A stretch of 64,000 bases of DNA from Mycolicibacterium arenosum (GCF_024320865.1 NZ_JANDBD010000010.1:186001-250000), one strand, 5' to 3'; shown: positions 18,942 through 26,964, numbered from the stretch's first letter. Notes: generated by a model not told the origin, from the sequence alone. Program-made: numbers and translations.

Positions 18942-20846
18942 ATGGACATGTTCACCCCGTCCATCGACTGGGGAAACGCACTGCTGGACTCGGCCGTCTG
19001 GGTCGCCAAGGCGTGGGTGATCAGCGCCGCGTTGACGGTCGCCACGCTGGCGATCATCGCCCGGTTCACCACCTGGGGCCGCCAGTTCTGGCGGGTGACA
19101 GGCGCGTACTTCACTGGGCGGCAAAGCCTTCCGGTGTGGGGCCTGCTGGCCGTGCTCCTGCTGTCGGTCATGATGTCGGTACGGATGGACGTCCTCTACA
19201 GCTACTACGCCAACGACCAGATGTCGGCGCTGCAGGTGGCCATCGAGGGCGCGGGAGCGGGCGACGAGGCGGTGCGGAGTTCCGGCGAGAACGGGTTCTG
19301 GCAGTCGATGGTGATCTTCGTGCTGCTGTTGATCGCCGACATGACCCGCACGCTGTTCGACGTGTATCTCATGCAGCGCTTCATCATTCGCTGGCGCGTC
19401 TGGCTCACCGACCGGCTCACCTCCGATTGGCTCGCCGGCGGTGCCTACTACCGAAGCCGGTTCCTCGGTGCCGGCAGTGCGATCGACAACCCGGATCAGC
19501 GCATTCAGCAGGACATCGACGTGTTCACCGCGGGCACCGGCCCGGAACCGAATGCACCGACGGTGTCGTCCGGACAGACGCTGCTCTTCGGCACCGTCAC
19601 CGCGATGGTGTCCATCGTCGCGTTCACGCCCATTCTGTGGAATCTCGCTGGGCCGCTGACGTTCTGGGGCGTGACGGTGCCCAAGGCGCTGTTCTGGATA
19701 GCGCTGCTCTACGTGGCGGTCACCACCGTGGTCGCGTTCTGGATCGGTAAGCCGATCATCCGGCTGACCTTCCGCAACGAGTCCACCAACGCCGCGTTCC
19801 GTTACGCCCTGGTCCGGCTCCGCGATGCCGCCGAAGCCGTCCGGTTCTACCGCGGTGAGCGGACCGAACGCGGCGAGCTGTCCGCGCGCTTCGCGCGGGT
19901 GATCGCGAACTACCGCAGGTTGGTGCTGCGCAGCGTGGCGTTCCTCGGCTGGAACCGGTCGGTGAGCCAGATCGTCTCGCCGCTGCCGCTGGTGATCCAG
20001 GCACCGCGGATGTTCTCAGGCGAGATCAGCTACGGCGACGTCACCCAGTCGGCGGGCGCATTCGGTTCCGTGCTGAACTCGCTGAGCTGGTTCCGGGCCG
20101 TGTACGACGCGTTCGCGGGGTGGCGGGCGGCCATCATCCGACTTGAGGGGCTGGTGAGCGCGAACGAGCGGGCTCGGGCGCTCCCCCTGCTCGCGGTCGA
20201 GACCAGCGCGACGGGAGGCGTCGAACTCGTCGACGTCGACGTCAGCTCGCCCGCAGGTGATCGCCTGGTCAGCGACCTCGATCTCGCCCTGACGGTCGGC
20301 GACTCACTGGCGATCACCGGCGGCTCCGGAGCCGGAAAGACAACGCTGATGCGCAGTCTCGCGCAGATGTGGCCGTACACGTCGGGAACGCTGCGGATGT
20401 CCGCGAACCCGATGTTCCTGTCGCAACTCCCCTATGCACCGCTGGGGTCGCTGCGCGACGTGATCACGTACCCGGCCGAGTCGGACACCTACACCGACGA
20501 CGAGATCGGCACCGCACTCGACACGGTGACCCTCGGTCACCTCGTCGAGCGCCTCGACGACGACGCCGAGTGGGGCAAGATCCTGTCGCCCGGCGAGCAA
20601 CAGCGGGTGGCGTTCGCGCGGGTGCTGCTCGCGAAGCCGACCGCGGTGTTCCTCGACGAGTCGACGTCGGCGCTCGACGAGGGTCAGGAGTTCGCCCTCT
20701 ACCGGGCGCTGAGGGACGCACTACCGGACTGCGTCATCGTCAGCATCACGCACCGGCCCTCGGTGGAGCGACACCACCGGCGGCGGCTGGAACTCCTCGG
20801 CGGTGGCGACTGGCGGATGAGCGAACTCGCCGACGTCCCCGGCTAA
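18942..20846 (+). CDS. BacA/SbmA-like ABC transporter, copy 3 of 3
   Basis: 634 residues. Membrane part with RVTGAYFTGRQS, YYANDQMSALQVAIEGAG and IDNPDQRIQQDID; ATPase with Walker A GGSGAGKTTLMRSLAQMWPY, signature LSPGEQQRVAFARVL, Walker B AVFLDESTSALDEG and H-loop ITHRPS. The gene begins 16 nt after copy 2 and has its own -10 box, so the three can be transcribed together or separately. Function by family only. Its stop is convergent with, and overlaps by 4 nt, the flavoprotein gene that follows. Confidence 0.93.
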   Translation: MDMFTPSIDWGNALLDSAVWVAKAWVISAALTVATLAIIARFTTWGRQFWRVTGAYFTGRQSLPVWGLLAVLLLSVMMSVRMDVLYSYYANDQMSALQVAIEGAGAGDEAVRSSGENGFWQSMVIFVLLLIADMTRTLFDVYLMQRFIIRWRVWLTDRLTSDWLAGGAYYRSRFLGAGSAIDNPDQRIQQDIDVFTAGTGPEPNAPTVSSGQTLLFGTVTAMVSIVAFTPILWNLAGPLTFWGVTVPKALFWIALLYVAVTTVVAFWIGKPIIRLTFRNESTNAAFRYALVRLRDAAEAVRFYRGERTERGELSARFARVIANYRRLVLRSVAFLGWNRSVSQIVSPLPLVIQAPRMFSGEISYGDVTQSAGAFGSVLNSLSWFRAVYDAFAGWRAAIIRLEGLVSANERARALPLLAVETSATGGVELVDVDVSSPAGDRLVSDLDLALTVGDSLAITGGSGAGKTTLMRSLAQMWPYTSGTLRMSANPMFLSQLPYAPLGSLRDVITYPAESDTYTDDEIGTALDTVTLGHLVERLDDDAEWGKILSPGEQQRVAFARVLLAKPTAVFLDESTSALDEGQEFALYRALRDALPDCVIVSITHRPSVERHHRRRLELLGGGDWRMSELADVPG

Positions 20847-22324
20847 CGGGCGGCGTGCTCGCCTGCGCGCCGCCCGAAGAACGACCCCTCGCCCAACTGC
20901 GTCCCGCTGGCGTAGCCCTTGCCGTCGTGGGCGATGTTCGATGCGCACGCTCCCGCCGCGTACAGGCCGGGGATGACGCTGCCGTCGGCGCGCAGCACCT
21001 CGCCGTCGATCGACACCGAGAGCCCGCCCATCGTGAAGCCCGAGTACATCGCGACGCCGAGTGACAGGTCGAACGCCGCCCACGGGCCGTTATCCTGTGC
21101 CGCAACGTATTCCGGCTGCTTGTGGAAGTCGGGATCGTCGCCGGTCGCGGCGTTCGCGTTGTAGCGCTCGAGGGTGGCCGCGAGCTTTCCCGCCGGAATG
21201 CCCAGGGCCTGCTCCATCTCGGCGATGGTCTCGTAGCCGTCGATGAACTTGATCAGCGGCATCTCGGGCATCTGCAGGTGCGCCTCGTCGACGATGAGAT
21301 ACGCCTGCTGGTCCGGCTGTTCGAGGACGAACGCCGACGTGCGCGAGTGGTACGAGTCCTCGGCGACGAACCGCTCGCCCCGGTTGTTGACGATGACGCC
21401 GGTCAGCAGGATCTCGGGCGGATACGCCGCGGCGGTGATGAACAGCCCGTCCATGTTGGTCGCCACCCCGCCCGCGGACACCCCGAGCCGGATGCCGAGC
21501 CCGTCGTCGTGCGGGTTGCCCAGAATGTAGGGCTCGACCATGCCGTGGCGCTTGGACTTTCGCTGATGGCCGAGGGCGGGCGTGTGTTCGAGCACCATGT
21601 CGCGGTTCATCGCGAAACCGCCTGCGGCGATGATCACCGAGCCGGCTCGGATCGCCCCGGTCTCGCCGAAGTTCTTCCACTGCACGCCGACGATCCGGCC
21701 GTCGTCGACGACCAGGTTCGTCACACCCGTCTCGTACCGGATCTCGACGCCGAGTTCCGCGGCGCGCTTGAGGAGCAGCTGGATGACCATGTCGGCGCCC
21801 CCGAGCTCGCCGGGCACCGGCACGGAGTGTCCGCGCGGTGCAGGGACGGCCTGCTCGCAGAACGGCCAGACCTTCTCGTTGCCCGTGTAGGACAGGCCCT
21901 CGGTGCCGGGCGGCACGACCACCTTGCCCTTCCAGTAGCTGCGTTCGAACTGGAAGCCGAGCGCCTCGAGCCAGTTGAAGTGCTCGACGCTGCCGTCGCA
22001 GTAGGCGCGGATCTTCTCGTGGTCGGGTTCGGCCGACACCGCGACCAGGTACTTGTACATCTCGTCGGCGGAGTCGTCGTGACCGGTCGCCTTCTGGACG
22101 GCGGTTCCGCCGCCGAGGTAGAAGTGGCCGCCCGCCATCGAAGTGGTGCCGCCCGCGGCGGCGGCGCGCTCGAGGACGAGCACCCTGGCCCCCGCGGCGG
22201 CGGCGCTGACCGCGGCGCTGCCACCGGCGATGCCGAACCCGGCGACGACGACGTCGTACTCGTCGCCCCACTCGCTCACGGTCGACGCGTCGACGAGTTG
22301 GGGCGTGTCCGTTTTGCTGCTCAC
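20843..22324 (-). CDS. FAD-binding dehydrogenase, KstD / fumarate reductase flavoprotein family
   Basis: 493 residues from GTG 22324. Rossmann FAD motif VVAGFGIAGGSAAVSAAAAGA with acidic strand end VLVLERA, then TTSMAGGHFYLGGG, and a C-terminal FAD region ending GLYAAGACASNI...GEGSFFGRRAGEHAA. This family includes 3-ketosteroid dehydrogenases and related desaturases. The start overlaps the VOC gene stop by 4 nt (GTGA), so both are co-translated. A KstR-type palindrome ahead of the pair suggests steroid-linked expression. Exact substrate is not shown. Confidence 0.85.
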   Translation of the reverse strand: MSSKTDTPQLVDASTVSEWGDEYDVVVAGFGIAGGSAAVSAAAAGARVLVLERAAAAGGTTSMAGGHFYLGGGTAVQKATGHDDSADEMYKYLVAVSAEPDHEKIRAYCDGSVEHFNWLEALGFQFERSYWKGKVVVPPGTEGLSYTGNEKVWPFCEQAVPAPRGHSVPVPGELGGADMVIQLLLKRAAELGVEIRYETGVTNLVVDDGRIVGVQWKNFGETGAIRAGSVIIAAGGFAMNRDMVLEHTPALGHQRKSKRHGMVEPYILGNPHDDGLGIRLGVSAGGVATNMDGLFITAAAYPPEILLTGVIVNNRGERFVAEDSYHSRTSAFVLEQPDQQAYLIVDEAHLQMPEMPLIKFIDGYETIAEMEQALGIPAGKLAATLERYNANAATGDDPDFHKQPEYVAAQDNGPWAAFDLSLGVAMYSGFTMGGLSVSIDGEVLRADGSVIPGLYAAGACASNIAHDGKGYASGTQLGEGSFFGRRAGEHAAR

Positions 22325-22815
22325 TGCTGCTCCTGCTTGACGTGATCGAAGAACTTCTGGATGTCCGGTGGAACGTAGGCGTATTCGAGGTACGGCACGC
22401 CCGCCTCGGCTCCGGAGAGGTACGCGAAGTGCATGCCGCCGGCCATGACGCCCTGCCCGACCAGTTCGGCGCCGGCTGCCTCCGCCGCGGCGACCCTGTC
22501 GCGGAACGCGTCCGGGTCGGGTGCGGTGACGCACACGTGGTGCAGTCCGGGGCCCGACGTGTCGAGGAACTCGGAGTACATGCTCGCACCGCGGACCGGC
22601 TGGATGACCTCGAGTTGCGTGTCGCCCGCGTAGGAGAAGGACACGTGAGCGGTGAAGTCGGCGGGTGCGCCCCGATACGTGCACGTGTCCGGGGCGAAGT
22701 GAACGTCGGCCATCCGCGTCCACGTCCTTGCTCCGAGCAGCGCGCTCAGCATGGCCTCGGTGGCATCGAGGTCACGGGTCACCCAGGCAATCTGGACAGG
22801 TGTCTGGTTGTGCAT
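22321..22815 (-). CDS. VOC-family (glyoxalase-like) protein
   Basis: 164 residues with two VOC modules: VQIAWVTRDLDATEAMLSAL and GLHHVCVTAPDPDAFRD, and candidate metal ligands in HVSF, QLEVIQP, GLHHV and LEYAY. Such enzymes are metal-dependent isomerases, epimerases or dioxygenases acting on CoA esters or small organics. First gene of a two-gene operon with the KstD-like flavoprotein, 34 nt downstream of a KstR-type palindrome, so a step in sterol or other cyclic lipid breakdown is plausible. Confidence 0.82.
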   Translation of the reverse strand: MHNQTPVQIAWVTRDLDATEAMLSALLGARTWTRMADVHFAPDTCTYRGAPADFTAHVSFSYAGDTQLEVIQPVRGASMYSEFLDTSGPGLHHVCVTAPDPDAFRDRVAAAEAAGAELVGQGVMAGGMHFAYLSGAEAGVPYLEYAYVPPDIQKFFDHVKQEQQ

Positions 22816-22848
22816 CGCTTCGAGAATATCCCCGGCACGCCGCGGTGG

Positions 22849-22864
22849 CTAGAACGTGTTCTAG
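22849..22864 (-). promoter_or_regulatory. KstR-type operator
   Basis: CTAGAACGTGTTCTAG has 7-bp arms around a 2-nt centre and fits the KstR consensus TNNAACNNGTTNNA exactly. It lies 34-49 nt upstream of the VOC gene start. Part of it forms the stop codon of the neighbouring TetR gene. Confidence 0.7.
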
Positions 22865-23544
22865 TTTCGCGTCAGCGAGTCGACCAGCAGGTCCACCTGC
22901 AGGTCGAACGACGCCGCGGGATCGGTCAGCGTATCGGCGCCGTACTGGCCGAAGACCTCCAGGCTCACCGCGCCCACCAGGGCCGCCCAGACGAGCAGGC
23001 TGCGCGCCATCGCGCCGTCGTCGCCGGTGAAACCGAACTCGGCGCGGATGCCGTCGAAGTCGTCTGCCAGGGGCTTCTCCACACGCAGCGGAGGCGGTGC
23101 CACGTCGCCGACGGCGATTCCCGCGGCCACCACGTCGAACAGGGTCGCGATGACCCTGGTTCCCGGACCGACCGTCAGCTCGGCGGGTGCGTGGTACCCG
23201 GGTACCGGGCTGCCGTAGAGCAGCGCCCAACTCGCGGGGTGATCCACGGCCCAGCGCCGGACCGCACGGGCGGTGGCCCGCAGCTGGGCGGTCCAGGCCG
23301 GGCCGGCGGCGGCGCGTGCCGCATCGACGCCGTCCGCCAGGTCGGTGTAGGCGTCGACGAGCAGCAGGGTCAGCAACTCGTCGCGGCTGGCGACGTAGCG
23401 GTAGACCGCCGACGAGACCATGCCCAGGTCCCGTGCGATCGCCCGCACCGAGAGTCCCGCGGCGCCGACGGTCGTCAGCTGCTCCCGGCCCAACTCGACG
23501 ATGCGCTGCTCGATGCGATCGCGCGCGTCCTGCCGCTTGCCCAT
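22861..23544 (-). CDS. TetR-family repressor with WHG-type C-terminal domain
   Basis: 227 residues from ATG 23544 (MGKRQDARDRIEQRIVEL); the frame continues upstream but only as antisense of the next gene. N-terminal TetR helix-turn-helix: GLSVRAIARDLGMVSSAVYRYVASRDELL. The C-terminal domain has the WHG-type feature AVDHPASWALLYGSPVPGYHAP. Divergent from the deazaflavin oxidoreductase gene, with two identical inverted operator-like sites between them, so it probably represses both itself and that gene. Inducer unknown. Confidence 0.9.
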   Translation of the reverse strand: MGKRQDARDRIEQRIVELGREQLTTVGAAGLSVRAIARDLGMVSSAVYRYVASRDELLTLLLVDAYTDLADGVDAARAAAGPAWTAQLRATARAVRRWAVDHPASWALLYGSPVPGYHAPAELTVGPGTRVIATLFDVVAAGIAVGDVAPPPLRVEKPLADDFDGIRAEFGFTGDDGAMARSLLVWAALVGAVSLEVFGQYGADTLTDPAASFDLQVDLLVDSLTRN

Positions 23545-23564
23545 ACCTCCGAGTGTGACAGATG

Positions 23565-23581
23565 CGAGAGCACTGCTCTTG
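23565..23581. promoter_or_regulatory. TetR operator, site 1
   Basis: CGAGAGCACTGCTCTTG contains the palindrome AGAGCA-C-TGCTCT, 21 nt upstream of the TetR start. Confidence 0.6.
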
Positions 23582-23612
23582 TATTTTGCCCGCGGGAGTG
23601 TCACCCTTGAAC

Positions 23613-23629
23613 CAAGAGCAGTGCTCTCG
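23613..23629. promoter_or_regulatory. TetR operator, site 2
   Basis: CAAGAGCAGTGCTCTCG is the exact reverse complement of site 1; the centres are 48 nt apart. It lies 23 nt upstream of the divergent oxidoreductase start. Confidence 0.6.
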
Positions 23630-23652
23630 CTTTCGATCCCCACGGAGGAACC

Positions 23653-24093
23653 ATGACCACCCGTTACGACCAGCCGAACCTCGCCGCACGCACGGTCAAC
23701 GAGGCTTTCCGCGTGCTCGCCGAAATCGGTGTCAGCATCGCCGGAACCACCGCGATCCGCGTTCGCGGCCGCACCACCGGCCGGCTCCGCGGAGTCGTCG
23801 TCAACCTGCTGACCTTCGGTGGTCGCGACTACCTGGTCTCGCCGCGCGGCAACACCCAGTGGGCGCGAAACGCCAGGGCGGCGGGCGAATTGGCGATCGG
23901 ACCGCGCTGGCGCAGTCGGACCGTGCGCATCGAGGAGGTCGCCGACGACGAGAAGCCCGAGCTGCTGCGCAGCTATCTGCAGCGGTGGTTCTGGGAGGTC
24001 AAAGGGCACGTGGGCGGACTGACGCCCGACGCGACGGACGAGCAGCTACGGGACGCCGCGCCGTCGATCCCCGTGTTCGTCCTCGCGCGCTGA
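23653..24093 (+). CDS. deazaflavin (F420)-dependent nitroreductase-family oxidoreductase (DUF385)
   Basis: 146 residues. The split-barrel fold is recognised by GTTAIRVRGRTTGRLRGVVVNLLTFGGRDYLVSPRGNTQWARNARAAG region, the pattern of mycobacterial Ddn-like and FDOR proteins that bind F420 or related cofactors. GGAGG 5 nt before the ATG. Faces the TetR gene across two operators, which suggests induction by a toxic or aromatic compound. Substrate unknown. Confidence 0.85.
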   Translation: MTTRYDQPNLAARTVNEAFRVLAEIGVSIAGTTAIRVRGRTTGRLRGVVVNLLTFGGRDYLVSPRGNTQWARNARAAGELAIGPRWRSRTVRIEEVADDEKPELLRSYLQRWFWEVKGHVGGLTPDATDEQLRDAAPSIPVFVLAR

Positions 24094-24094
24094 G

Positions 24095-25504
24095 TCAGCG
24101 GCCCTCGCGCAACATCCGGGCGATCGTCTCCGCCGTCTGCTGCGTCATCTCGCCGGACAGCTGAAGCGATTCGCCGTTGATCGGTGCGCTGATCGCCGGC
24201 GCGGCCAGCACGACGCCGTCGCGGACGAACGCGACCTGCTTGCCGATCTGGGTGCCGGTGTACTGGCCGAACCGGGCGCTCGACGCCGGATCCATCACCA
24301 GTTGCACGGCGTAGAACTCGTTCAGCGGGATCTTGATCGCGTTGGCGCCGGTGAGCGTGAGCTCCACCCCGACCGGGCCGAGTTCGTAGAAGGCCTTGTT
24401 CTCGACGTCGCACGTCGTCGTCGGGACCGATGGTGGCGCGGGCGGAGGCTGCGGGCCGGGCCTGCACTGCTCGCCCTGTGGAACCAGCGCCCGGCCGACG
24501 GGCCGGACGGCCAGCGGCGCGATGTACGGCGCTTGAGTGGTGGTCGTCACCGGGGCCGTGCGACGCGCCGACGGGGCGTCGTCGGGTCCCATCAGGAAGG
24601 GCATCACCATCGCAGCGGCAGTGGTCACAACCATCGCGAGAATGCCGACCGACGCCAGCCCGGCGATGAGCAGCTTCTTGCGTGACCAGCCGAAGATGCC
24701 GCGGCGCAACGGTTTCGGCTTTACCACTGGGACGGTGCGTGCCGCGGGTTCGACCGGTTCGGGTTTCGCCGACTGCGCGGCTCGCGCCGCCCGTGCCAGT
24801 GCTCCGGCGCTCGGGTAGCGGTGTACGGGGTCGTGCGCCATCCCCTTCGCGATCACCGCATCGAAACCCGCGGGGACGTCCGGGCTGTCGTCCGAAGGGC
24901 GCGGCGGCGCGGCGGGCGTGCCGTCGTTCGGGAAAGGGGTGGTGCCGGTGAGGGATTCGTACAGTACGCACGCCAGCGAGTACACGTCGGAACGGTCGTC
25001 GCCCCCGCGCGCCAACTCGGGCGCGCTGTAGGGCGATCCCGGCTCGCCGACGGTGAGCCCGAAGCCGCCGAGGTGGGCCGTGCCCGTCGCGTCCAGGAGC
25101 ACGTTCGCGGGCGTGACGTCGTGATGTACCAGACCTCGGGCGTGCGCCGCGTCGAGTGCCTCCGCGATCTGCTCGACGATGTCGACGGCGCGCGCCGAGT
25201 CCAGCGGGCCGTCGCGCAGCAGCGCCTTCAGGCTCCGCCCCTCGATCAGCTCGGTGGCGACGTACCACCGTCCGTCGATGTCGCCGAAGGCGTGCACCGG
25301 CACCACGTACGGCGAGTCCAGCTCCGAGGCGATGCGCATCTCGTGGTTGAACCTTCGGACGAACCGGGCGTCGGCGGTCAGCTCCGGGGGCAGCAAGCGC
25401 AATGCGACGTCACGGTTGTCAACCACGTCCCTGGCTCGCCACACCCGTTCACCGTCGCCGAGCGCAGCGATCAGTTGATAGCGCCCGAACTCCGTCCCCT
25501 CCAC
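24095..25504 (-). CDS. receptor-type pseudokinase with extracellular SecD-like domain
   Basis: 469 residues from GTG 25504, chosen for GGGAGG 5 nt upstream; GTG 25543 is an alternative. Residues about 8-235 are a Ser/Thr kinase fold, but the catalytic set is gone: the glycine loop is shortened to LGDGERVWRA, the beta-3 lysine is Arg (VALRLL, about R36), HRDxK reads HHDVT (about 127-131) and DFG reads GGFG (about 146-149). One membrane helix follows (about 278-304), then a Pro/Thr-rich linker and a domain (about 372-469) resembling the SecD P1 head (VAFVRDGVVLAAPAISAPIN, then LSGEMTQQTAETIARMLREG). Seen: the missing residues and the fusion. Inferred: it binds partners rather than phosphorylates. 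Confidence 0.85.
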   Translation of the reverse strand: MEGTEFGRYQLIAALGDGERVWRARDVVDNRDVALRLLPPELTADARFVRRFNHEMRIASELDSPYVVPVHAFGDIDGRWYVATELIEGRSLKALLRDGPLDSARAVDIVEQIAEALDAAHARGLVHHDVTPANVLLDATGTAHLGGFGLTVGEPGSPYSAPELARGGDDRSDVYSLACVLYESLTGTTPFPNDGTPAAPPRPSDDSPDVPAGFDAVIAKGMAHDPVHRYPSAGALARAARAAQSAKPEPVEPAARTVPVVKPKPLRRGIFGWSRKKLLIAGLASVGILAMVVTTAAAMVMPFLMGPDDAPSARRTAPVTTTTQAPYIAPLAVRPVGRALVPQGEQCRPGPQPPPAPPSVPTTTCDVENKAFYELGPVGVELTLTGANAIKIPLNEFYAVQLVMDPASSARFGQYTGTQIGKQVAFVRDGVVLAAPAISAPINGESLQLSGEMTQQTAETIARMLREGR

Positions 25505-25544
25505 CAACGCCTCCCTCAGCTGCAGCCGGGTGTGTCGGCTCACC

Positions 25545-26240
25545 CTACCCAGCGGGTCCCAGCGCCGGATCCACCGTGCCGGAAGCGGACTCGAACACGT
25601 CCTGACGGATCTGCTGTTCGGTGGCCTGCCACGACACCGCCGCCGGGAACTGGCCCCAGGTGCTGTTGAACATGCCCACGATGATCGCCCGGTTGTCGTC
25701 CGTGGGGACGTACACCGGCCCGCCCGAGTCGCCCTTCTGGCTCACCACCCCGTTCGTCATCGTGAACCACCCGTTGTTGACCGCCTCGACGGTGCCGCAG
25801 CTCTCCTGCGTCACAACGCCGAAGTGGCAGACCCGTTGGCCCACTTGGGGAATCACCGAAGGGTCGACCACCAGGACGCGCCCACCGGGCAGGATGTTGT
25901 TCACCTGCACCTCGGGCAGCAGGGCGATGGCCTCCCAGTCGGTGATCATGTGATCGGTTGAGACGGTGGTGCCGTTGGGCGTGTTGTCGCGGAACAGAGT
26001 CTGGTGGCCGATGAGATTGCCCGCGCGGTCCTTCACCGGTCCACTGCCGTGACAGTGGCCTGCGCTGTACGCGGTCCGCGTCGCGATGTCGACGAACCCG
26101 ACGGTGCACAGGTTGGTGTCCTGCCTGATCTCCATTCCGGGGAACACCGGCGTGCCGGGATTCGCGTGCGCGGGCGCGACGCCGGCGACAAGCAGCGTCA
26201 CGGTTGCCAACGCCAGGATGCGCAAACAGCGAGAGAGCAC
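25545..26240 (-). CDS. secreted trypsin-like serine protease (Rv1815-like)
   Basis: 231 residues with an N-terminal signal peptide (LRILALATVTLLVAGVAPAHA). The chymotrypsin-fold triad is visible: H62 in SAGHC, D101 in TDWEAIAL and S172 in KGDSGGP. Cysteines 45/63 and 138/148 could form disulfides. Resembles Rv1815, a secreted mycobacterial protein of unknown target. Encoded directly upstream of the pseudokinase gene on the same strand, about 40 nt apart, so the two are likely co-transcribed. Confidence 0.88.
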   Translation of the reverse strand: MLSRCLRILALATVTLLVAGVAPAHANPGTPVFPGMEIRQDTNLCTVGFVDIATRTAYSAGHCHGSGPVKDRAGNLIGHQTLFRDNTPNGTTVSTDHMITDWEAIALLPEVQVNNILPGGRVLVVDPSVIPQVGQRVCHFGVVTQESCGTVEAVNNGWFTMTNGVVSQKGDSGGPVYVPTDDNRAIIVGMFNSTWGQFPAAVSWQATEQQIRQDVFESASGTVDPALGPAG

Positions 26241-26291
26241 CGCCGCCTCCGATCAACGTGGTAGGTGGAGGTTCAGAGTACCCATAAGCAA

Positions 26292-26323
26292 AGGTGGCCC
26301 GGACCAAAAGGCCAGGGCCACCT
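26292..26323 (-). terminator. intrinsic terminator of the LysM-lectin gene
   Basis: Arms AGGTGGCCC and GGGCCACCT form a perfect 9-bp stem with a 14-nt loop, followed on the minus strand by TTTGCTT. It lies 12 nt past the lectin gene stop and before the protease gene. Confidence 0.7.
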
Positions 26324-26334
26324 CGCGTCATCCG

Positions 26335-26964
26335 CTACGGAATCGTCAGTACCTGTCCCGGATGGATCAGATCGGGGTTGGGCACTCCGCTGGCCTCCGC
26401 GATCTGCGGGTACCTGCTGCCGTCGCCGTAGAACTTCTCGGCGATCGCCCACAGGGTGTCACCGGAGACGACGGTGTACGTGCGAGGGGCCGGCGGAGCG
26501 GGCGGCGGTGGCGGGGGCGGCGGAGGTGCCGGCTCCGCGGGAGCCTCGGGTGCGGGAGCCTCGGCGGCCGCGGGGATCACTTCGGCCTCCACGACGGGTG
26601 GTTCCTCCGCCTTCGGCGCGGGCGGTGCCTCGTCGGTGTGGGTGTCGGACTTCCACACCGGGCCCTCTTCCGAGTAGAGCACCAGGTTCCGATCGTCCTG
26701 CAGGACCAGCAGCACCTTCTTCTTGCCCTTGGTCTGGCTCGCCCACACCGGCTTCTCCGCCGTGTAGAGCACGAAGTTGCCGTCCTCCTGGACCTCGGCG
26801 CGCTCGACCTTCTGCCCGTCGGTCTTCGTGGACCACACGGCGTCGTCGCCGGAGTAGAGCACGAGGTTCCCGTCCTGCTGCAGGGTGAGCGTGTACGCCC
26901 CGTTCTTAGAGGTCAGAGAGTTCCCGACGAGTAGCTTCTGGCCTTCTTCAAGTCTGTCGCCCAT
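26335..26964 (-). CDS. B-lectin (mannose-binding) and LysM protein
   Basis: 209 residues from ATG 26964. Residues 1-110 are a bulb-type lectin domain with three repeats of the mannose-site pattern QxDxNxVxY (QQDGNLVLY, QEDGNFVLY, LQDDRNLVLY). Then an Ala/Pro/Glu-rich spacer with a run of prolines, and a C-terminal LysM domain (YTVVSGDTLWAIAEKFYGD...NPDLIHPGQVLTIP) for peptidoglycan. Architecture matches the M. smegmatis lectin MSL. There is no signal peptide, so how or whether it leaves the cell is unclear. Confidence 0.9.
   Translation of the reverse strand: MGDRLEEGQKLLVGNSLTSKNGAYTLTLQQDGNLVLYSGDDAVWSTKTDGQKVERAEVQEDGNFVLYTAEKPVWASQTKGKKKVLLVLQDDRNLVLYSEEGPVWKSDTHTDEAPPAPKAEEPPVVEAEVIPAAAEAPAPEAPAEPAPPPPPPPPPAPPAPRTYTVVSGDTLWAIAEKFYGDGSRYPQIAEASGVPNPDLIHPGQVLTIP

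Noticed and set aside
16856..19171. 771-residue minus-strand open frame
   Set aside because: Antisense to ABC copies 1 and 2; low-complexity Arg/Glu/His composition.
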